Positions 1 to 13,622 are shown, counted from the stretch's first letter. The stretch is 64,000 bases of DNA from Modestobacter marinus (GCF_019799945.1 NZ_JABGCH010000014.1:62001-126000), one strand, 5' to 3'. Program-made: numbers and translations. The notes: a model not told the origin generated them from the sequence alone.

Positions 1-352
1 GCAGCGTGCGCCGCTCCGAGTGACCGACGACGACGTACTGGCAGGCCAGCGCCGCCAGCATCGCCCCGCTGACCTCACCGGTGTAAGCACCGGAGTCCTG
101 CGCCGAGAGGTCCTGCGCGCCGTACCCGATCGCCAGCTTGTCCCCGGCGACCAGCGTCTGGACGCTGCGCAGCGCGGTGAACGGCGGGAGCACGACCACC
201 TCGGCGGCCTCGAGCTGGACCTCGGTGAGCGAGAAGGCCAGCTTCTGGACCAGCCCGATGGCCTCGAGGTGGGTCAGGTTCATCTTCCAGTTGCCCGCGA
301 TGAGCGGACGGCGCCCCTCGCGGACCGCCGGGGTGTTCCTCGTGCGTGCCAT
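1..352 (-). CDS. tpiA: Triosephosphate isomerase, 3' part off the window
   Basis: Interconverts dihydroxyacetone phosphate and glyceraldehyde 3-phosphate in cytoplasmic glycolysis. The first 117 or so residues are visible: GNWKMN near residues 20-25 carries the family's substrate-binding Asn and Lys, and VVVGHSERR near residue 111 carries the electrophilic His. The C-terminal half with the catalytic Glu lies beyond base 1. I chose the ATG at 352 because GAGGGG sits just upstream of it; an in-frame ATG at 358 lacks room for a ribosome site. It lies 10 bases downstream of the pgk stop and is the third gene of a gap-pgk-tpiA operon, the usual order in actinobacteria. Confidence 0.95.
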   Translation of the reverse strand, partial: MARTRNTPAVREGRRPLIAGNWKMNLTHLEAIGLVQKLAFSLTEVQLEAAEVVVLPPFTALRSVQTLVAGDKLAIGYGAQDLSAQDSGAYTGEVSGAMLAALACQYVVVGHSERRTL

Positions 353-362
353 CGCCATCCCC

Positions 363-1570
363 TCAGTCGGCGAGCGCCGCGAGGCCCGGCAGCTGCCGGC
401 CCTCGAGGTACTCCAGGGACGCGCCGCCCCCGGTGCTGATGTGCCCGTACGCGGCCTCGTCGAGGCCGAGCTGCCGGACGGCGGCCGCGGAGTCGCCCCC
501 GCCGACCACCGACAGCCCGTCGACCGCGGCGACCGCCTGCGCGACACCGCGGGTGCCGGCCTGGAAGGGGGCCAGCTCGAAGACGCCCATCGGCCCGTTC
601 CAGAACACCGTGCGCGCGTCGCCGAGCGAGGAGCCGAAGAGCTCCACGGTGCGCGGGCCCACGTCGAGGCCCATCTGCCCGTCCGGGATCTCCTCCACGG
701 GGACGACGGTCGTCTCGACGTCGGCGCTGAACTCCGGCGCGCAGACGACGTCGAGCGGCAGCACGATCCGGTTGCCGGCCTCGGCCAGCAGCCGCCGGCA
801 GGTGTCGACCTGGTCGGCCTCCAGCAGCGACTTGCCGACGCCGTGCCCCTGGGCGGCCAGGAACGTGAAGCACATCCCGCCGCCCACCAGCAGGGTGTCG
901 ACCTTGGGCAGCAGCGCCTCGATGACGGCGAGCTTGTCGCTCACCTTCGAGCCGCCGAGCACCACGACGTAGGGCCGCTCCGGGTCCTGGGTGAGCCGGG
1001 TCAGCACCTCCAGCTCCCGGGCGACCAGCCGCCCGGCGGCGTGCGGCAGCCGCTCGGCGATGTCGTACACCGAGGCGTGCTTGCGGTGCACCGCACCGAA
1101 GGCGTCGTCGACGTAGAGGTCGGCCAGCCCGGCCAGCCGGTCGGCGAGCTCCCCGCGGACGGCGTCGTCCTTGCTGGTCTCCGCCGCCTCGAAGCGGACG
1201 TTCTCCAGCAGCAGCACGTTGCCGTCGGCGAGCCCCGCCACCCGGCCGGAGGCGTCCGGTCCGGCGACGTCGGCCGCCAGCGGGACGTCGGTGCCCAGCA
1301 GCTCGCCCAGGCGGGCGGCGACCGGCGCGAGGGAGTACTGCGGGTCCGGCTCGCCCTTGGGACGGCCCAGGTGCGCGGCGACGATGACCCGGGCGCCGGC
1401 CTCCCGCAGCGCCTGGATGGTGGGCACGCTCGCCCGGATCCGGCCGTCGTCGGTGATCGCGGCCGCGCCCTCGCCGAGCCGGGCCTGGTCCAGGGGGACG
1501 TTCAGGTCGGCGCGCAGCAGGACGCGCCGACCCGCGACCCCGTCGGCGATGAGCTCGTCGACGGACCGCA

Positions 1571-1571
<1 letters not shown>
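363..1571 (-). CDS. pgk: Phosphoglycerate kinase
   Basis: Transfers the acyl phosphate of 1,3-bisphosphoglycerate to ADP in the first ATP-forming step of glycolysis. The 402-residue length is normal for bacterial Pgk. The N-terminal RADLNVPLD motif, the HLGRPKG segment that binds 3-phosphoglycerate, and the C-terminal nucleotide-binding GGGDSAAAV loop are all present. The ATG shares its first base with the last base of the gap TGA (TGATG), so translation of the two is probably coupled. No unusual features. Confidence 0.97.
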
Positions 1572-2671
<1,100 letters not shown>

Positions 2672-2697
2672 CTATCGGCCCGGACCCCTCCGTCCGA

Positions 2698-2722
2698 CCG
2701 CCCGGTCCTCACCGCCGGGCGG
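2698..2722 (-). terminator. Hairpin downstream of whiA
   Basis: An 8-bp inverted repeat (CCGCCCGG / CCGGGCGG) with a 9-nt loop lies about 48 bases past the whiA stop and before gap. It may end the uvrC-rapZ-yvcK-whiA transcript. There is no U-tract, so this rests on the stem and location only. Confidence 0.35.
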
Positions 2723-2769
2723 GCTCCCCAGCCGCATCGCCCCGGGGCGACCGAGCGCCCGCGCCCGGG

Positions 2770-3750
2770 TCACTGCGCCAGCATGTCGTCGGTGACGACG
2801 GACTCCGTGTCGGGGATGCCGAGGTCCTTGGCCCGCTTGTCCGCCATGGCCAGCAGACGCCTTATGCGACCGGCCACCGCGTCCTTCGTCATCGGCGGAT
2901 CTGCCCGCTGACCGAGCTCCTCGAGCGAGGCCTGGCCGTGCTCCAGCCGCAGCCGGCCGGCGATGAGCAGGTGCTCGGGGGCGTCGTCGCCGAGGATCTC
3001 CAGCGCGCGCTCCACCCGGGCGCTCGCCGCCACCGCGGCCCGCGCCGAGCGGCGCAGGTTGGCGTCGTCGAAGTTGGCCAGCCGGTTGGCGGTGGCCCGG
3101 ACCTCGCGGCGCATCCGCCGCTCCTCCCAGGCCATGACGGCGTCGTGCGCGCCCATCCGGGTCAGCAGCGCGCTGATCGCGTCGCCGTCCCGCACCACCA
3201 CGCGGTCGGTGCCGCGCACCTCACGTGCCTTCGCGCCGATGCCCAACCGCCGGGCCGCGCCGACCAGCGCCATCGCGGCCTCCGGGCCCGGGCAGGTCAC
3301 CTCGAGGGACGACGACCGCCCCGGCTCGGTCAGCGAGCCGTGCGCCAGGAAGGCGCCCCGCCAGGCGGCCTCGGCGTCGCCGATGCTGCCGGACACCACC
3401 GACGGCGGCAGGCCCCGCACCGGGCGGCCGCGCTGGTCGACCAGGCCGGTCTGCCGGGCCAGGCCCTCACCGTGCTTGGCGATCCGCACCAGGTACCGCA
3501 CGCCCCGGCGGATGTTGCCGCCGGCCAGGACGCTGACCCCGCTGGTGTAGCCGTAGACCTCGCTGATGTCCCGGCGCAGGCGGCGGGCGACCGAGCCGGT
3601 GTCCAGCTCCGCCTCGATGACCACCCGGCCACCGACGATGTGCAGCCCCCCGGAGAACCGGAGCAGCGCCGTCACCTCGGCCTTGCGCTCGGACGTCTTG
3701 GTGCACTCCACGCGGGAGAGCTCGTCCTTGACCATCGCCGTCATCGCCAC
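2770..3750 (-). CDS. whiA: WhiA, LAGLIDADG-like/HTH sporulation and cell-division regulator
   Basis: DNA-binding regulator that in Streptomyces acts with WhiB to switch on division genes; in other Gram-positives it affects division and chromosome segregation. The homing-endonuclease-derived domain fills the N-terminal two thirds ([36 protein letters not shown]). The C-terminal HTH follows ([18 protein letters not shown], then [18 protein letters not shown]). I used the GTG at 3750, 8 nt after GGAGG, giving 326 residues; a GTG at 3759 and an ATG at 3744 are alternatives. It is the last gene of the conserved uvrC-rapZ-yvcK-whiA cluster, 132 bases after yvcK, so it may also have its own promoter. 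Confidence 0.96.
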   Translation of the reverse strand: MAMTAMVKDELSRVECTKTSERKAEVTALLRFSGGLHIVGGRVVIEAELDTGSVARRLRRDISEVYGYTSGVSVLAGGNIRRGVRYLVRIAKHGEGLARQTGLVDQRGRPVRGLPPSVVSGSIGDAEAAWRGAFLAHGSLTEPGRSSSLEVTCPGPEAAMALVGAARRLGIGAKAREVRGTDRVVVRDGDAISALLTRMGAHDAVMAWEERRMRREVRATANRLANFDDANLRRSARAAVAASARVERALEILGDDAPEHLLIAGRLRLEHGQASLEELGQRADPPMTKDAVAGRIRRLLAMADKRAKDLGIPDTESVVTDDMLAQ

Positions 3751-3844
3751 GACGTCCACCTCCCTGCGCGCCCGCAGCGACCTGCTCTCGTGTCCCCAGC
3801 CATCGCCCTCAACGGTTGTCCCTCTCCCCCTGTGTGCCGGCCGT

Positions 3845-3863
3845 GCCCCGGTCGTGCCGGGGC
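3845..3863 (-). terminator. Small hairpin between yvcK and whiA
   Basis: GCCCCGG / CCGGGGC with a 5-nt loop lies in the only sizeable gap (3751-3882) of this cluster. It could attenuate read-through into whiA. Short stem and no U-tract, so tentative. Confidence 0.25.
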
Positions 3864-3882
3864 CCGTCCCCTCCCCCGCCGG

Positions 3883-4836
3883 TCACCGTGCACCGACCGC
3901 GGAGGCCAGTGCGGCGGCGAGCCGGGTGGGTTCGTGCCGTGGTGCGCCGTCGGGTGCGGCGACCGGTGCGAGCACCAGCTCCGCTCCACATCCCTGCACA
4001 GCAGACAGGAGACCACGCCGGTCAACAACCGCAGTCGCATCCGCGATCACAGTGTGGAGCGACACGCTCCCCAGATGGGCCAGCAGGACGCGCAGGTGCT
4101 CCTGCGGCGAGAAGCCGTCGGTCTCCCCCACCTGCGGCTCCAGGTTCAGCACGACGACCACCCGGGCGGGGCTGACCTCCAGTGCCTTGCGCAGTCGCGG
4201 GACCAGCAGGTGCGGCAGCACCGAGGTGTACCAGGACCCCGGGCCCAGGCTGACCACGTCGGCCGCGGCGATCGCCTCGAGCACAGCGTCGGGCACCGGC
4301 GGGTCCGCCGGGGACACCTTGATGTCGGTGACGTGGCCGGGCGTGGAGGCGATCGCCACCTGCCCACGGATCCGGCGGGTCTCCTGCGGGTCGTCCGGGT
4401 CGACGCTGGCCACCGTCGCGATCAGGTCCAGCGGCACCTCGGCCATCGGCAGCACCCGGCCGGTGGCGCCCAGCAGGTCCGCCATCACCCGCAGGGCGCG
4501 CACGCTGTCCCCGCCGTACATCTCCGTCAGACCGGTCAGCACGAGGTTGCCCACCGGGTGCCCGGCCAGCACACCCTCGCCGCCGAACCGGTGCTGCATG
4601 AGCCGCACCATCTCCTGGGTCCGCGGGGCGTCGCCGGCCAGCGCCGCCAGCGCCATGCGCAGGTCGCCCGGCGGCAGGACCGGCATCTCACGCCGGATCC
4701 GGCCGGAGGACCCGCCGTCGTCGGCGACGGTGACCACCGCGGTGACGTCGGGGGTGAGCCGACGCCAGGCGCCCAGGGCGGCGGCCAGGCCGTGGCCGCC
4801 GCCGAAGGCGACGACCTTGAGGGGCGGGCCGGCCAC
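3883..4836 (-). CDS. yvcK: YvcK/CofD-like gluconeogenesis factor
   Basis: Member of the CofD-like family that binds UDP-sugars and is needed for normal cell-wall growth on gluconeogenic carbon in Bacillus and mycobacteria (CuvA). The 317 residues begin with the FGGGHGL glycine loop; VTVADDGGSSGRIR and LGPGSWYTSVLP are typical family segments. The GTG start overlaps the rapZ TAG by one base (TAGTG), so it is likely coupled to rapZ. Cytoplasmic, no signal peptide. This is not the F420 enzyme CofD itself, because the rapZ/whiA context and length match YvcK. Confidence 0.94.
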   Translation of the reverse strand: MAGPPLKVVAFGGGHGLAAALGAWRRLTPDVTAVVTVADDGGSSGRIRREMPVLPPGDLRMALAALAGDAPRTQEMVRLMQHRFGGEGVLAGHPVGNLVLTGLTEMYGGDSVRALRVMADLLGATGRVLPMAEVPLDLIATVASVDPDDPQETRRIRGQVAIASTPGHVTDIKVSPADPPVPDAVLEAIAAADVVSLGPGSWYTSVLPHLLVPRLRKALEVSPARVVVVLNLEPQVGETDGFSPQEHLRVLLAHLGSVSLHTVIADATAVVDRRGLLSAVQGCGAELVLAPVAAPDGAPRHEPTRLAAALASAVGAR

Positions 4837-5819
4837 TACTCGCGCCCCAGGTCGCGGTGGCGGGCGGTCGCGGTCACGCCCTCGGCGGAGAGCCGGCGGG
4901 CGAACTCCTCGGCGATGGCGACGCTGCGGTGCTTGCCGCCGGTGCAGCCCACCGCGAGGGTCAGGTAGCGCTTGCCCTCCCGCCGGTACCCGGGCAGCAG
5001 CAGCCGGAGGACCTTCATGTAGCCGTCCAGGAACGGCTCGGCGGACTCCTGGGCGAGCACGTAGTCGCGCACCTCGGCGTCCCGGCCGGTCATCGGCCGC
5101 AGCTCGGGCACCCAGTGCGGGTTCGGCAGGAAGCGGGCGTCGACCACCAGGTCGGCGTCCAGCGGCAGGCCGTACTTGAAGCCGAAGCTCAGCACCGTGG
5201 CGACGACCTGCGGCGGCGCCCCGTGCTCGACGAACGCCGACTCGAGGGTGTCGCGCAGCTGGTGCACGTTGAGGTCGCTGGTGTCGATCCAGAGGTCGGC
5301 CTCCCCGGCGATGCCGGTGAGCAGCTCGCGCTCGGCGTCGATCCCGTCGATCAGCCGGCCGGTGCCCTGCAGCGGGTGCTCGCGGCGCACCGACTCGTAC
5401 CGGCGGATGAGCACCTCGTTGCGGGCGTGGACGTACACCACCCGCGGCCGGTGCCCGGCCTCGGCGAGCAGCCGGATCGCCTCCTGCAGGTCGCTGGAGA
5501 ACGCGCGGCTGCGCACGTCGACGACAGCGGCGAACCGGCGCAGGTCGCCGCGGGCGCCGAGCTCGACCATCGGCTGCAGCAGGGCCGGCGGCAGGTTGTC
5601 GACGACGAAGAAGCCGAGGTCCTCCAACACCCGGCCGGCGCTGTTCTTGCCGGCACCGGACAGCCCGGTCACCACCACGACGTCCAGCGGCGGGACCTCG
5701 GTGGTCGTGCTGTCCAGCGACGGCGGCACGTCGCTCTGCGGTCCCGCCGGTGGCCCCTCGGCCGCACGGCGCTCCCCCGCCGGTCCACCTCCGGACGGCA
5801 CCGACCCGAGCGCGCTCAC
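4836..5819 (-). CDS. rapZ: RapZ-family nucleotide-binding protein
   Basis: P-loop protein of the YvcJ/RapZ family; in E. coli RapZ delivers the GlmZ small RNA to RNase E, while the role in actinobacteria is unknown. It has 327 residues: a variable, Pro/Gly-rich 45-residue N-terminus, the P-loop, VVDNLPP, and the conserved C-terminal domain ([26 protein letters not shown]). The P-loop reads GLSGAGKN, so the Ser/Thr that normally follows the Lys is Asn, with Ser one residue later. The GTG start overlaps the uvrC TGA (GTGA) and the gene is translationally coupled between uvrC and yvcK. Confidence 0.94.
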   Translation of the reverse strand: MSALGSVPSGGGPAGERRAAEGPPAGPQSDVPPSLDSTTTEVPPLDVVVVTGLSGAGKNSAGRVLEDLGFFVVDNLPPALLQPMVELGARGDLRRFAAVVDVRSRAFSSDLQEAIRLLAEAGHRPRVVYVHARNEVLIRRYESVRREHPLQGTGRLIDGIDAERELLTGIAGEADLWIDTSDLNVHQLRDTLESAFVEHGAPPQVVATVLSFGFKYGLPLDADLVVDARFLPNPHWVPELRPMTGRDAEVRDYVLAQESAEPFLDGYMKVLRLLLPGYRREGKRYLTLAVGCTGGKHRSVAIAEEFARRLSAEGVTATARHRDLGRE

Positions 5820-7882
5820 GCGCCCGCCCCGGCGGCCGGGCGCACCCGGCCGACCTCGGCCATCTCGCCGGCGTCCGCACCCTGGACCGGCCGCTGCTGG
5901 GCGGCGGAGCGGAGCACCTCGTCGTCGGGGTCGACGCCCTCCACCTCGGGGTCGGGCTCGGCGGACGGCGCCCCGGGCTCGGCCACGGCGGCGAGCACCG
6001 CCTCAGCGGTGCGCCGGCCGATGCCGGGCACCGCGGTGAGCTCCTCGACCGTGGCGGCACGCAGCCGCTTGAGCGAACCGAACTGCTTCATCAGCGCCTT
6101 TCGCCGGGACTCGCCGAGCCCCGGGACGTCGTCCAACAGCGAGACCAGCATCGTCGTGGATCGTCGCTGCCGGTGGTAGGTGATCGCGAACCGGTGGGCC
6201 TCGTCACGGACCCGTTGCAGCAGGTACAGGGCCTCGGAGGTGCGCGGCAGGATCAACGGGTCGGGGTCGTCGGGCAGCCACACCTCCTCCATCCGCTTGG
6301 CCAGGCCGCAGACCGCGACGTCGACGATGCCGAGCTCGGCCAGCGACCGGCCGGCCGCGGCCACCTGCGGCGCCCCGCCGTCGACGACCAGCAGGTTCGG
6401 CGGATAGGCGAACTTGCGGGGCCGACCCTCCTCGGCGGCGATGCCCTGCTCGTCCCGGCGGTCGGCCTCCTCCTTGAGGTGGCGGGCGAACCGCCGCCGG
6501 ACCACCTCGGCCATCGCCGCGGTGTCGTCGGTGCCGTGCGCGACGGAGAACCGCCGGTAGTCCGACTTCTTGGCCAGCCCGTCCTCGAACACGACCATGC
6601 TGGCCACGACGTTGGTGCCCTGGACGTGCGAGATGTCGATGCACTCGATCCGCAGCGGCGCCTCGGGCAGGTCGAGCGCCTCCTGGATCTCCGCGAGGGC
6701 CAGGGAGCGGGCGGTGAGGTCGCTGGCCCGCTTCACGCGGTGCCGCGCGAAGGCCTCCTTGGCGTTGCGCTCGACGGTCTCCATGAGGTTGCGCTTGTCG
6801 CCACGCTGGGGCACCCGCAGGGACACCCGGGAGCCGCGCAGCTCGCTGAGCAGCTCGGCGTAGACGTCGGCGTCGTCGGGGAGCTCGGGGACGAGCACCT
6901 CCCGCGGCACCGCCTCGCCGGCCTCCCCCACACCGGTCTGCTCGTCGACCCCGCCGTACACCTGCAGCAGGAACTGCTCGACGAGCTGGCCGGTGGTGAC
7001 CTCCTCGACCTTGTCGATGATCCAGCCGCGCTGACCGCGGACCCGCCCGCCGCGCACGTGGAAGACCTGCACGGCGGCCTCCAGCTCGTCCTGCGCGAAG
7101 GCGACGACGTCGGCGTCTGTGCCGTCCCCGAGGACGACGGCCTGCTTCTCCATCGCCCGCTTGAGCGCGCCGAGGTCGTCGCGCAGCCGTGCGGCCTTCT
7201 CGTACTCCATCGCCTCGGCGGCCTCGGCCATCTCCCGCTCGAGCCGCTTGACCATCGAGTCGGTCCGGCCGGCCATGAAGTCGCAGAAGTCGTCGACGAT
7301 CTCCCGGTGCTCCTCGGCGCTGACCCGGCCGACGCAGGGTGCGGCGCACTTGCCGATGTACCCGAGCAGGCAGGGGCGGCCGATCTGGCTCGCCCGCTTG
7401 AAGACGCCGTTGGAGCAGGTGCGGGCCGGGAAGACCCGGGTCAGCGTGTCCAGCGTCTCGCGGATCGCCCAGGCGTGCGCGTAGGGCCCGAAGTAGCGGA
7501 CGCCCTTCTTCTTCGGCCCGCGCATCACCTGCAGCCGCGGGTACTCCTCGTTCAGCGTCACGGCCAGCGACGGGTAGCTCTTGTCGTCGCGGTAGCGGAC
7601 GTTGAAGCGCGGGTCGAACTCCTTGATCCAGTTGTACTCGAGTTGGAGGGCCTCGACCTCGGTGCCGACGACGGTCCACTCGACGGAGGCCGCCGTGGTG
7701 ACCATCTGCCGGGTGCGCGGGTGCAGGCCGGCGACGTCGGCGAAGTAGCTGTTGAGCCGCTGCCGGAGGCTCTTGGCCTTGCCGACGTAGATGACCCGGC
7801 CGGCGGGGTCGCGGAATCTGTAGACCCCGGGGCTCTCCGGGATGCTGCCGACCGCGGGTCGATACGTGGACGGGTCGGCCAT
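5816..7882 (-). CDS. uvrC: UvrABC excinuclease subunit C
   Basis: Makes both incisions in nucleotide excision repair after UvrB has marked the lesion. The 688 residues contain an N-terminal GIY-YIG nuclease ([20 protein letters not shown], residues about 18-38), a Cys cluster ([13 protein letters not shown]), a UVR UvrB-binding helix ([13 protein letters not shown], about 220), the RNase-H-like domain ([15 protein letters not shown]) and a C-terminal helix-hairpin-helix ([19 protein letters not shown]). An acidic tail follows. No ribosome site precedes the ATG; a TAATCT -10 box lies 6 nt away, so the mRNA is predicted to be leaderless. It heads the uvrC-rapZ-yvcK-whiA operon. Confidence 0.97.
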   Translation of the reverse strand: MADPSTYRPAVGSIPESPGVYRFRDPAGRVIYVGKAKSLRQRLNSYFADVAGLHPRTRQMVTTAASVEWTVVGTEVEALQLEYNWIKEFDPRFNVRYRDDKSYPSLAVTLNEEYPRLQVMRGPKKKGVRYFGPYAHAWAIRETLDTLTRVFPARTCSNGVFKRASQIGRPCLLGYIGKCAAPCVGRVSAEEHREIVDDFCDFMAGRTDSMVKRLEREMAEAAEAMEYEKAARLRDDLGALKRAMEKQAVVLGDGTDADVVAFAQDELEAAVQVFHVRGGRVRGQRGWIIDKVEEVTTGQLVEQFLLQVYGGVDEQTGVGEAGEAVPREVLVPELPDDADVYAELLSELRGSRVSLRVPQRGDKRNLMETVERNAKEAFARHRVKRASDLTARSLALAEIQEALDLPEAPLRIECIDISHVQGTNVVASMVVFEDGLAKKSDYRRFSVAHGTDDTAAMAEVVRRRFARHLKEEADRRDEQGIAAEEGRPRKFAYPPNLLVVDGGAPQVAAAGRSLAELGIVDVAVCGLAKRMEEVWLPDDPDPLILPRTSEALYLLQRVRDEAHRFAITYHRQRRSTTMLVSLLDDVPGLGESRRKALMKQFGSLKRLRAATVEELTAVPGIGRRTAEAVLAAVAEPGAPSAEPDPEVEGVDPDDEVLRSAAQQRPVQGADAGEMAEVGRVRPAAGAGA

Positions 7883-7888
7883 GTCACC

Positions 7889-7911
7889 AGATTAGGTCGA
7901 CACGCCGACAG
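7889..7911 (-). promoter_or_regulatory. PafBC-type DNA-damage promoter of uvrC
   Basis: Read on the minus strand it is CTGTCGGCG, eight bases, then TAATCT, with the uvrC ATG 6 nt after the -10. This fits the mycobacterial RecA-independent damage promoter (tTGTCRgtg-N8-TAnnnT) bound by PafBC. The spacing is exact and the TGTCG core matches. The identification rests on a motif read by eye. Confidence 0.7.
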
Positions 7912-8016
7912 TCCGGCGGGCCCGTCCCGCCCTGCGGGAACGCCCACGCCGGACGCGTGTGGAGGACGGCGTCGCGAGCCGTCGGCCGCGGACCTGGGGA
8001 CGGCGGCCTGGTCGTC

Positions 8017-8090
8017 GCGGGCGTGGTTGACAGCCGATCGCGGGGCTCCCAGCCTGGCCGTACGAGGTTCGACTCCTCCAGCGGGGACCA
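8017..8090 (+). pseudogene. Degenerate tRNA-Gly(CCC)-like sequence
   Basis: The 74-nt stretch has the layout of a tRNA-Gly: anticodon stem 8041-8045/8053-8057 with one G-G mismatch, a 7-nt loop CTCCCAG with U33 and anticodon CCC (8048-8050), a 5-nt variable loop, a T arm (8063-8079) with loop TTCGACT and four of five pairs, and a terminal ACCA at 8087-8090. The acceptor halves GCGGGCG and AGCGGGG cannot pair and the D arm is not recognisable, so it should not be a working tRNA. It lies between divergent uvrC and an alpha/beta hydrolase gene and may be a relic of an old integration or duplication. Confidence 0.4.
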
Positions 8091-8119
8091 CGATGACCTC
8101 GACCCGAAGGAGGCCCGCG

Positions 8120-8992
8120 ATGGGCGGGTTCGTGGACGCACGAGACCTCAGCATCTGGACCGAGCAGGTCGGGCAGGGCCCCGACGTCCTGCTCATCGGC
8201 GGCGCCGGCGACACGGTGGAGTCGTGGCAGTTCCAGCTCGACGGGCTGGCGGACCGGTACCGGCTGACGGCATTCGACAACCGGGGGTCCGGTCGGACGG
8301 CGATGCCGGATGCACCGGCGACGGTGGAGGCGACGGCCGACGACGCGGCCAGCGTCCTCGACGGCCTCGGCATCCGGTCGGCGCACGTGGCCGGCTTCTC
8401 CGGCGGCAGCATCACCGCGCAGGAGCTCGCCCTGCGCCGTCCGGACCTCGTGCGGAGCCTGGTGCTGCAGGGCACCTGGGCGCGACCGGACGCCTACCTG
8501 CGCACCTGGCTGCGCTCCGTCGGCTGGCTGGTCACCGCCGCCCCCAGCGACCGGGAGTTCCTCGAGGCGTTCTTCCTCGACGTCTACACGCCGCGGGCCC
8601 ACGCCGACGGCACCGTCGCCGCATTCATCGACGACGTGCTCACCTTCCCGTATCCGCAGGCGGCCGAGGACCTGCGGCACTACCTCGACGCGCTCGTCGA
8701 CCACGACACCACCGACCGGCTGCCGCAGGTGACCGCACCGACCCTCGTGCTCGCGGGCAGCGCCGATCTCGTCGGGCGGCCGGACCTCGCCCGGACCGTG
8801 GCCGAGCTCATCCCGGGCGCCGTGTTCGAGGTGCAGGAGGGCGAGGCGCACCAGCCCTTCCAGGAGGTGCCGGACGTGTGGAACGCACGGGTCGATGCCT
8901 TCTGGCAGGACGTCGAGGCGGGCCGGACCGTCGTGCCGGGACCGCGCGTCGAGCCCGCCGACCGTCCGATGGCTCGTCCTGCGGGCGGCTGA
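8120..8992 (+). CDS. Alpha/beta-fold hydrolase
   Basis: A 290-residue cytoplasmic hydrolase of the alpha/beta fold with unknown substrate. GGAGDTVESW provides the oxyanion-hole region, FDNRGSGRT is the conserved strand-turn, GFSGGS near residue 95 holds the nucleophile Ser, TLVLAGSADLVGR contains the acid Asp region, and GEAHQPF carries the catalytic His. The ATG follows AAGGAGG by 6 nt. It stands alone, divergent from uvrC and convergent with uvrA; two hairpins separate it from uvrA. Closest in look to AB-hydrolase/haloperoxidase-type enzymes, but nothing fixes the substrate. Confidence 0.88.
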   Translation: MGGFVDARDLSIWTEQVGQGPDVLLIGGAGDTVESWQFQLDGLADRYRLTAFDNRGSGRTAMPDAPATVEATADDAASVLDGLGIRSAHVAGFSGGSITAQELALRRPDLVRSLVLQGTWARPDAYLRTWLRSVGWLVTAAPSDREFLEAFFLDVYTPRAHADGTVAAFIDDVLTFPYPQAAEDLRHYLDALVDHDTTDRLPQVTAPTLVLAGSADLVGRPDLARTVAELIPGAVFEVQEGEAHQPFQEVPDVWNARVDAFWQDVEAGRTVVPGPRVEPADRPMARPAGG

Positions 8993-9015
8993 GCACCCGA
9001 CCGCCGACGGACGGA

Positions 9016-9088
9016 CGCCCCCTGGTGGCGCGGCCACGGCTCACCGTGGCCGCCCCCTGGTGGCGCGGCCACGGCTCACCGTGGCCGC
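9016..9088. terminator. Tandem 35-bp repeat, each copy a strong hairpin
   Basis: A 35-bp unit occurs twice head to tail (9016-9050 and 9051-9085) without a mismatch. Each copy contains GCGGCCACGG-CTCA-CCGTGGCCGC, a perfect 10-bp stem with a 4-nt loop (9030-9053 and 9065-9088). It lies between the converging hydrolase and uvrA genes, so it probably acts as a double bidirectional terminator despite having no U-tract. Confidence 0.6.
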
Positions 9089-9106
9089 GGCACCCCGGGG
9101 CATCCC

Positions 9107-11998
<2,892 letters not shown>

Positions 11999-12177
11999 GT
12001 GATCCCTGTCGGTCGCAGTGGTTCGGGTCTGGCTGAGCCAGAGGTGGGGCGGTGCTCCGTGCTCTCGCGCGCTGTCCGTCATCGCCGGGTGGAACGCCTT
12101 CCCGCTGGGGTGCAGTCCCCCGCCGGCGTGTCAGCTGCGTCTCTCCCGGCGACGAGGGTGCCCCGCGGAGGAGCGGG

Positions 12178-13593
12178 TCAGCCGACGGGTTCCCGGGGGT
12201 CGAACACGGGGGCGTGCCGGCGCCAGGGCAGCCGGTGCTCCAGCTCTCCGGCCAGCCAGAGTAGTCGCGTCTCGGAGCCTGCCGGGCCGACCAGCTGGAC
12301 CGCGGTCGGCAGCCCCTCGCGCCCCGGTCCGGCCGGCAGCACGAGGGCCGGCAGACCGGCCAGGTTCCACGCGCCGGCCCACGGCGCCCAGCGGGCGTTG
12401 GCGGTGAGGTTGGCCAGCAGGCCCCGCTCGTGCCACGGCCGGGCCGGCAGGGGGAGACCGGTGACGATCGGGGTGAGCAGGACGTCGACGTGGTCGAAGA
12501 ACTCGCCCATCCGGGACCGGAACAGGGCGGCCGCACCCGGCCGGACCAGTCCGGCGCGGCGGACCCAGCGACCCAGCTGCGCGTGCCGGCGGCTGCGCGG
12601 CTCCAGCGCGGACCGGTCCAGGCCAAGCGCGTCGGCGTCGGCGTCCGCGCCGGCCAGCCAGCGGGCGACGGCGCCGAGGGCGGCGCCCACGGTGATCGGG
12701 GGGTCGCGGCGGACCACGGTGTGCCCGGCGGCCCGCAGCTCGGCCACCACGGCGTCGACGGCGGCCCGCCCCGCGGCGTCGAGCCGGACCCCCGGCAGCG
12801 GGGAGCGGGTGGAGACCGCGACGCGCAGCGGCGCCCCCTCGCCCGGCGGTGGCCCGGCCGCCGCCCCGGCGAGCACCGCGAAGCCGGCGCGCAGGTCGGC
12901 CACCGTGGTCGCCAGGACGCCGTTCTCCGCCATCCCCGACCAGCTGTCGGCCCCGATGGACGCCGGGACGACGCCCGACCCCGGTTTCAGCGTGACCAGA
13001 CCGCACGCGGCCGCGGGCAGCCGCAGCGACCCCAGCCCGTCGTTGCCCTGGGCCAGCGGCACGATGCCCGCCGCGACCGCGGCCGCGCTGCCGCCCGAGG
13101 ACCCGGCGGGCGAGCGGGCGGTGTCCCAGGGGTTGCGGGTGACGGTGCCCGGACCGTCGGTGGCCGAGTACAGGCACAGCTCCGGCACCCGGGTGATCCC
13201 GACGACCACGGCACCGGCCTCCCGCAGCCGGGCCACCACGGGGTGGTCGGCGCTGGCGGGCGCCGGGTGGTGGGCCCGGGACCCGTCGGTGGCGACCTCG
13301 CCTGCCACGGCGACGTTGTCCTTCACCGCGATCGGCACGCCGGCCAGCGGCAGCTCCCCGCGCCGCGGGGAGGCGTCGACCTCGGCCGCCTCGGCCAGGG
13401 CTGCCTCGGTGCGCAGCACGCGGAACGCGCCGAGGCGGGGGTCGGCCTCGGCGAGGTGGCGCAGGTGGGCGCGGACGACCTCGACGGCGGACAGCTCACC
13501 GGCGCGCACCCGGGCCGCGATCTCCGTGGCGGGCAGCCCGACCACCCCGTGGTCGTGCAGGGAGGTGGACCCGGGCGCTGCACTACCGTCCAT
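12178..13593 (-). CDS. Amidase-signature family hydrolase
   Basis: A 471-residue member of the amidase signature family (Ser-cisSer-Lys triad). The Lys lies in VKDN (residue about 91), the cis-Ser in GSSGGSAAA and the nucleophile in NDGLGSLRLP; family members usually have SDGGGS in the last motif. These enzymes cleave aliphatic or aryl amides; the substrate cannot be told here. The context (no GatC or GatB) argues against a GatA role. It is divergent from an MBL-fold gene. The ATG is predicted leaderless: TAGGTT ends 6 nt before it. Confidence 0.9.
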   Translation of the reverse strand: MDGSAAPGSTSLHDHGVVGLPATEIAARVRAGELSAVEVVRAHLRHLAEADPRLGAFRVLRTEAALAEAAEVDASPRRGELPLAGVPIAVKDNVAVAGEVATDGSRAHHPAPASADHPVVARLREAGAVVVGITRVPELCLYSATDGPGTVTRNPWDTARSPAGSSGGSAAAVAAGIVPLAQGNDGLGSLRLPAAACGLVTLKPGSGVVPASIGADSWSGMAENGVLATTVADLRAGFAVLAGAAAGPPPGEGAPLRVAVSTRSPLPGVRLDAAGRAAVDAVVAELRAAGHTVVRRDPPITVGAALGAVARWLAGADADADALGLDRSALEPRSRRHAQLGRWVRRAGLVRPGAAALFRSRMGEFFDHVDVLLTPIVTGLPLPARPWHERGLLANLTANARWAPWAGAWNLAGLPALVLPAGPGREGLPTAVQLVGPAGSETRLLWLAGELEHRLPWRRHAPVFDPREPVG

Positions 13594-13599
13594 GCGACG

Positions 13600-13622
13600 A
13601 ACCTATCCGGGGCGACCGACAG
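13600..13622 (-). promoter_or_regulatory. PafBC-type promoter of the amidase gene
   Basis: On the minus strand CTGTCGGTC is followed by eight bases and TAGGTT, 6 nt before the amidase ATG. This is the same arrangement as at uvrC and matches the tTGTCRgtg-N8-TAnnnT consensus closely. An amidase is not a classical damage-response gene, so the match needs testing. Confidence 0.6.

Noticed and set aside
3883-4836. CofD (F420 biosynthesis) instead of YvcK
   Set aside because: The fold is shared, but the rapZ-yvcK-whiA order is diagnostic for YvcK and no F420 biosynthesis gene is nearby.
5750-8992. A 1,080-codon plus-strand frame that ends with the alpha/beta hydrolase
   Set aside because: Only the last 290 codons, behind AAGGAGG, are coding. 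The rest is antisense to uvrC and rapZ.
11999-12177. A LexA (SOS) box ahead of uvrA, and similarly ahead of uvrB and uvrC
   Set aside because: I found no GAAC-N4-GTTC-type palindrome in any of the three upstream regions.
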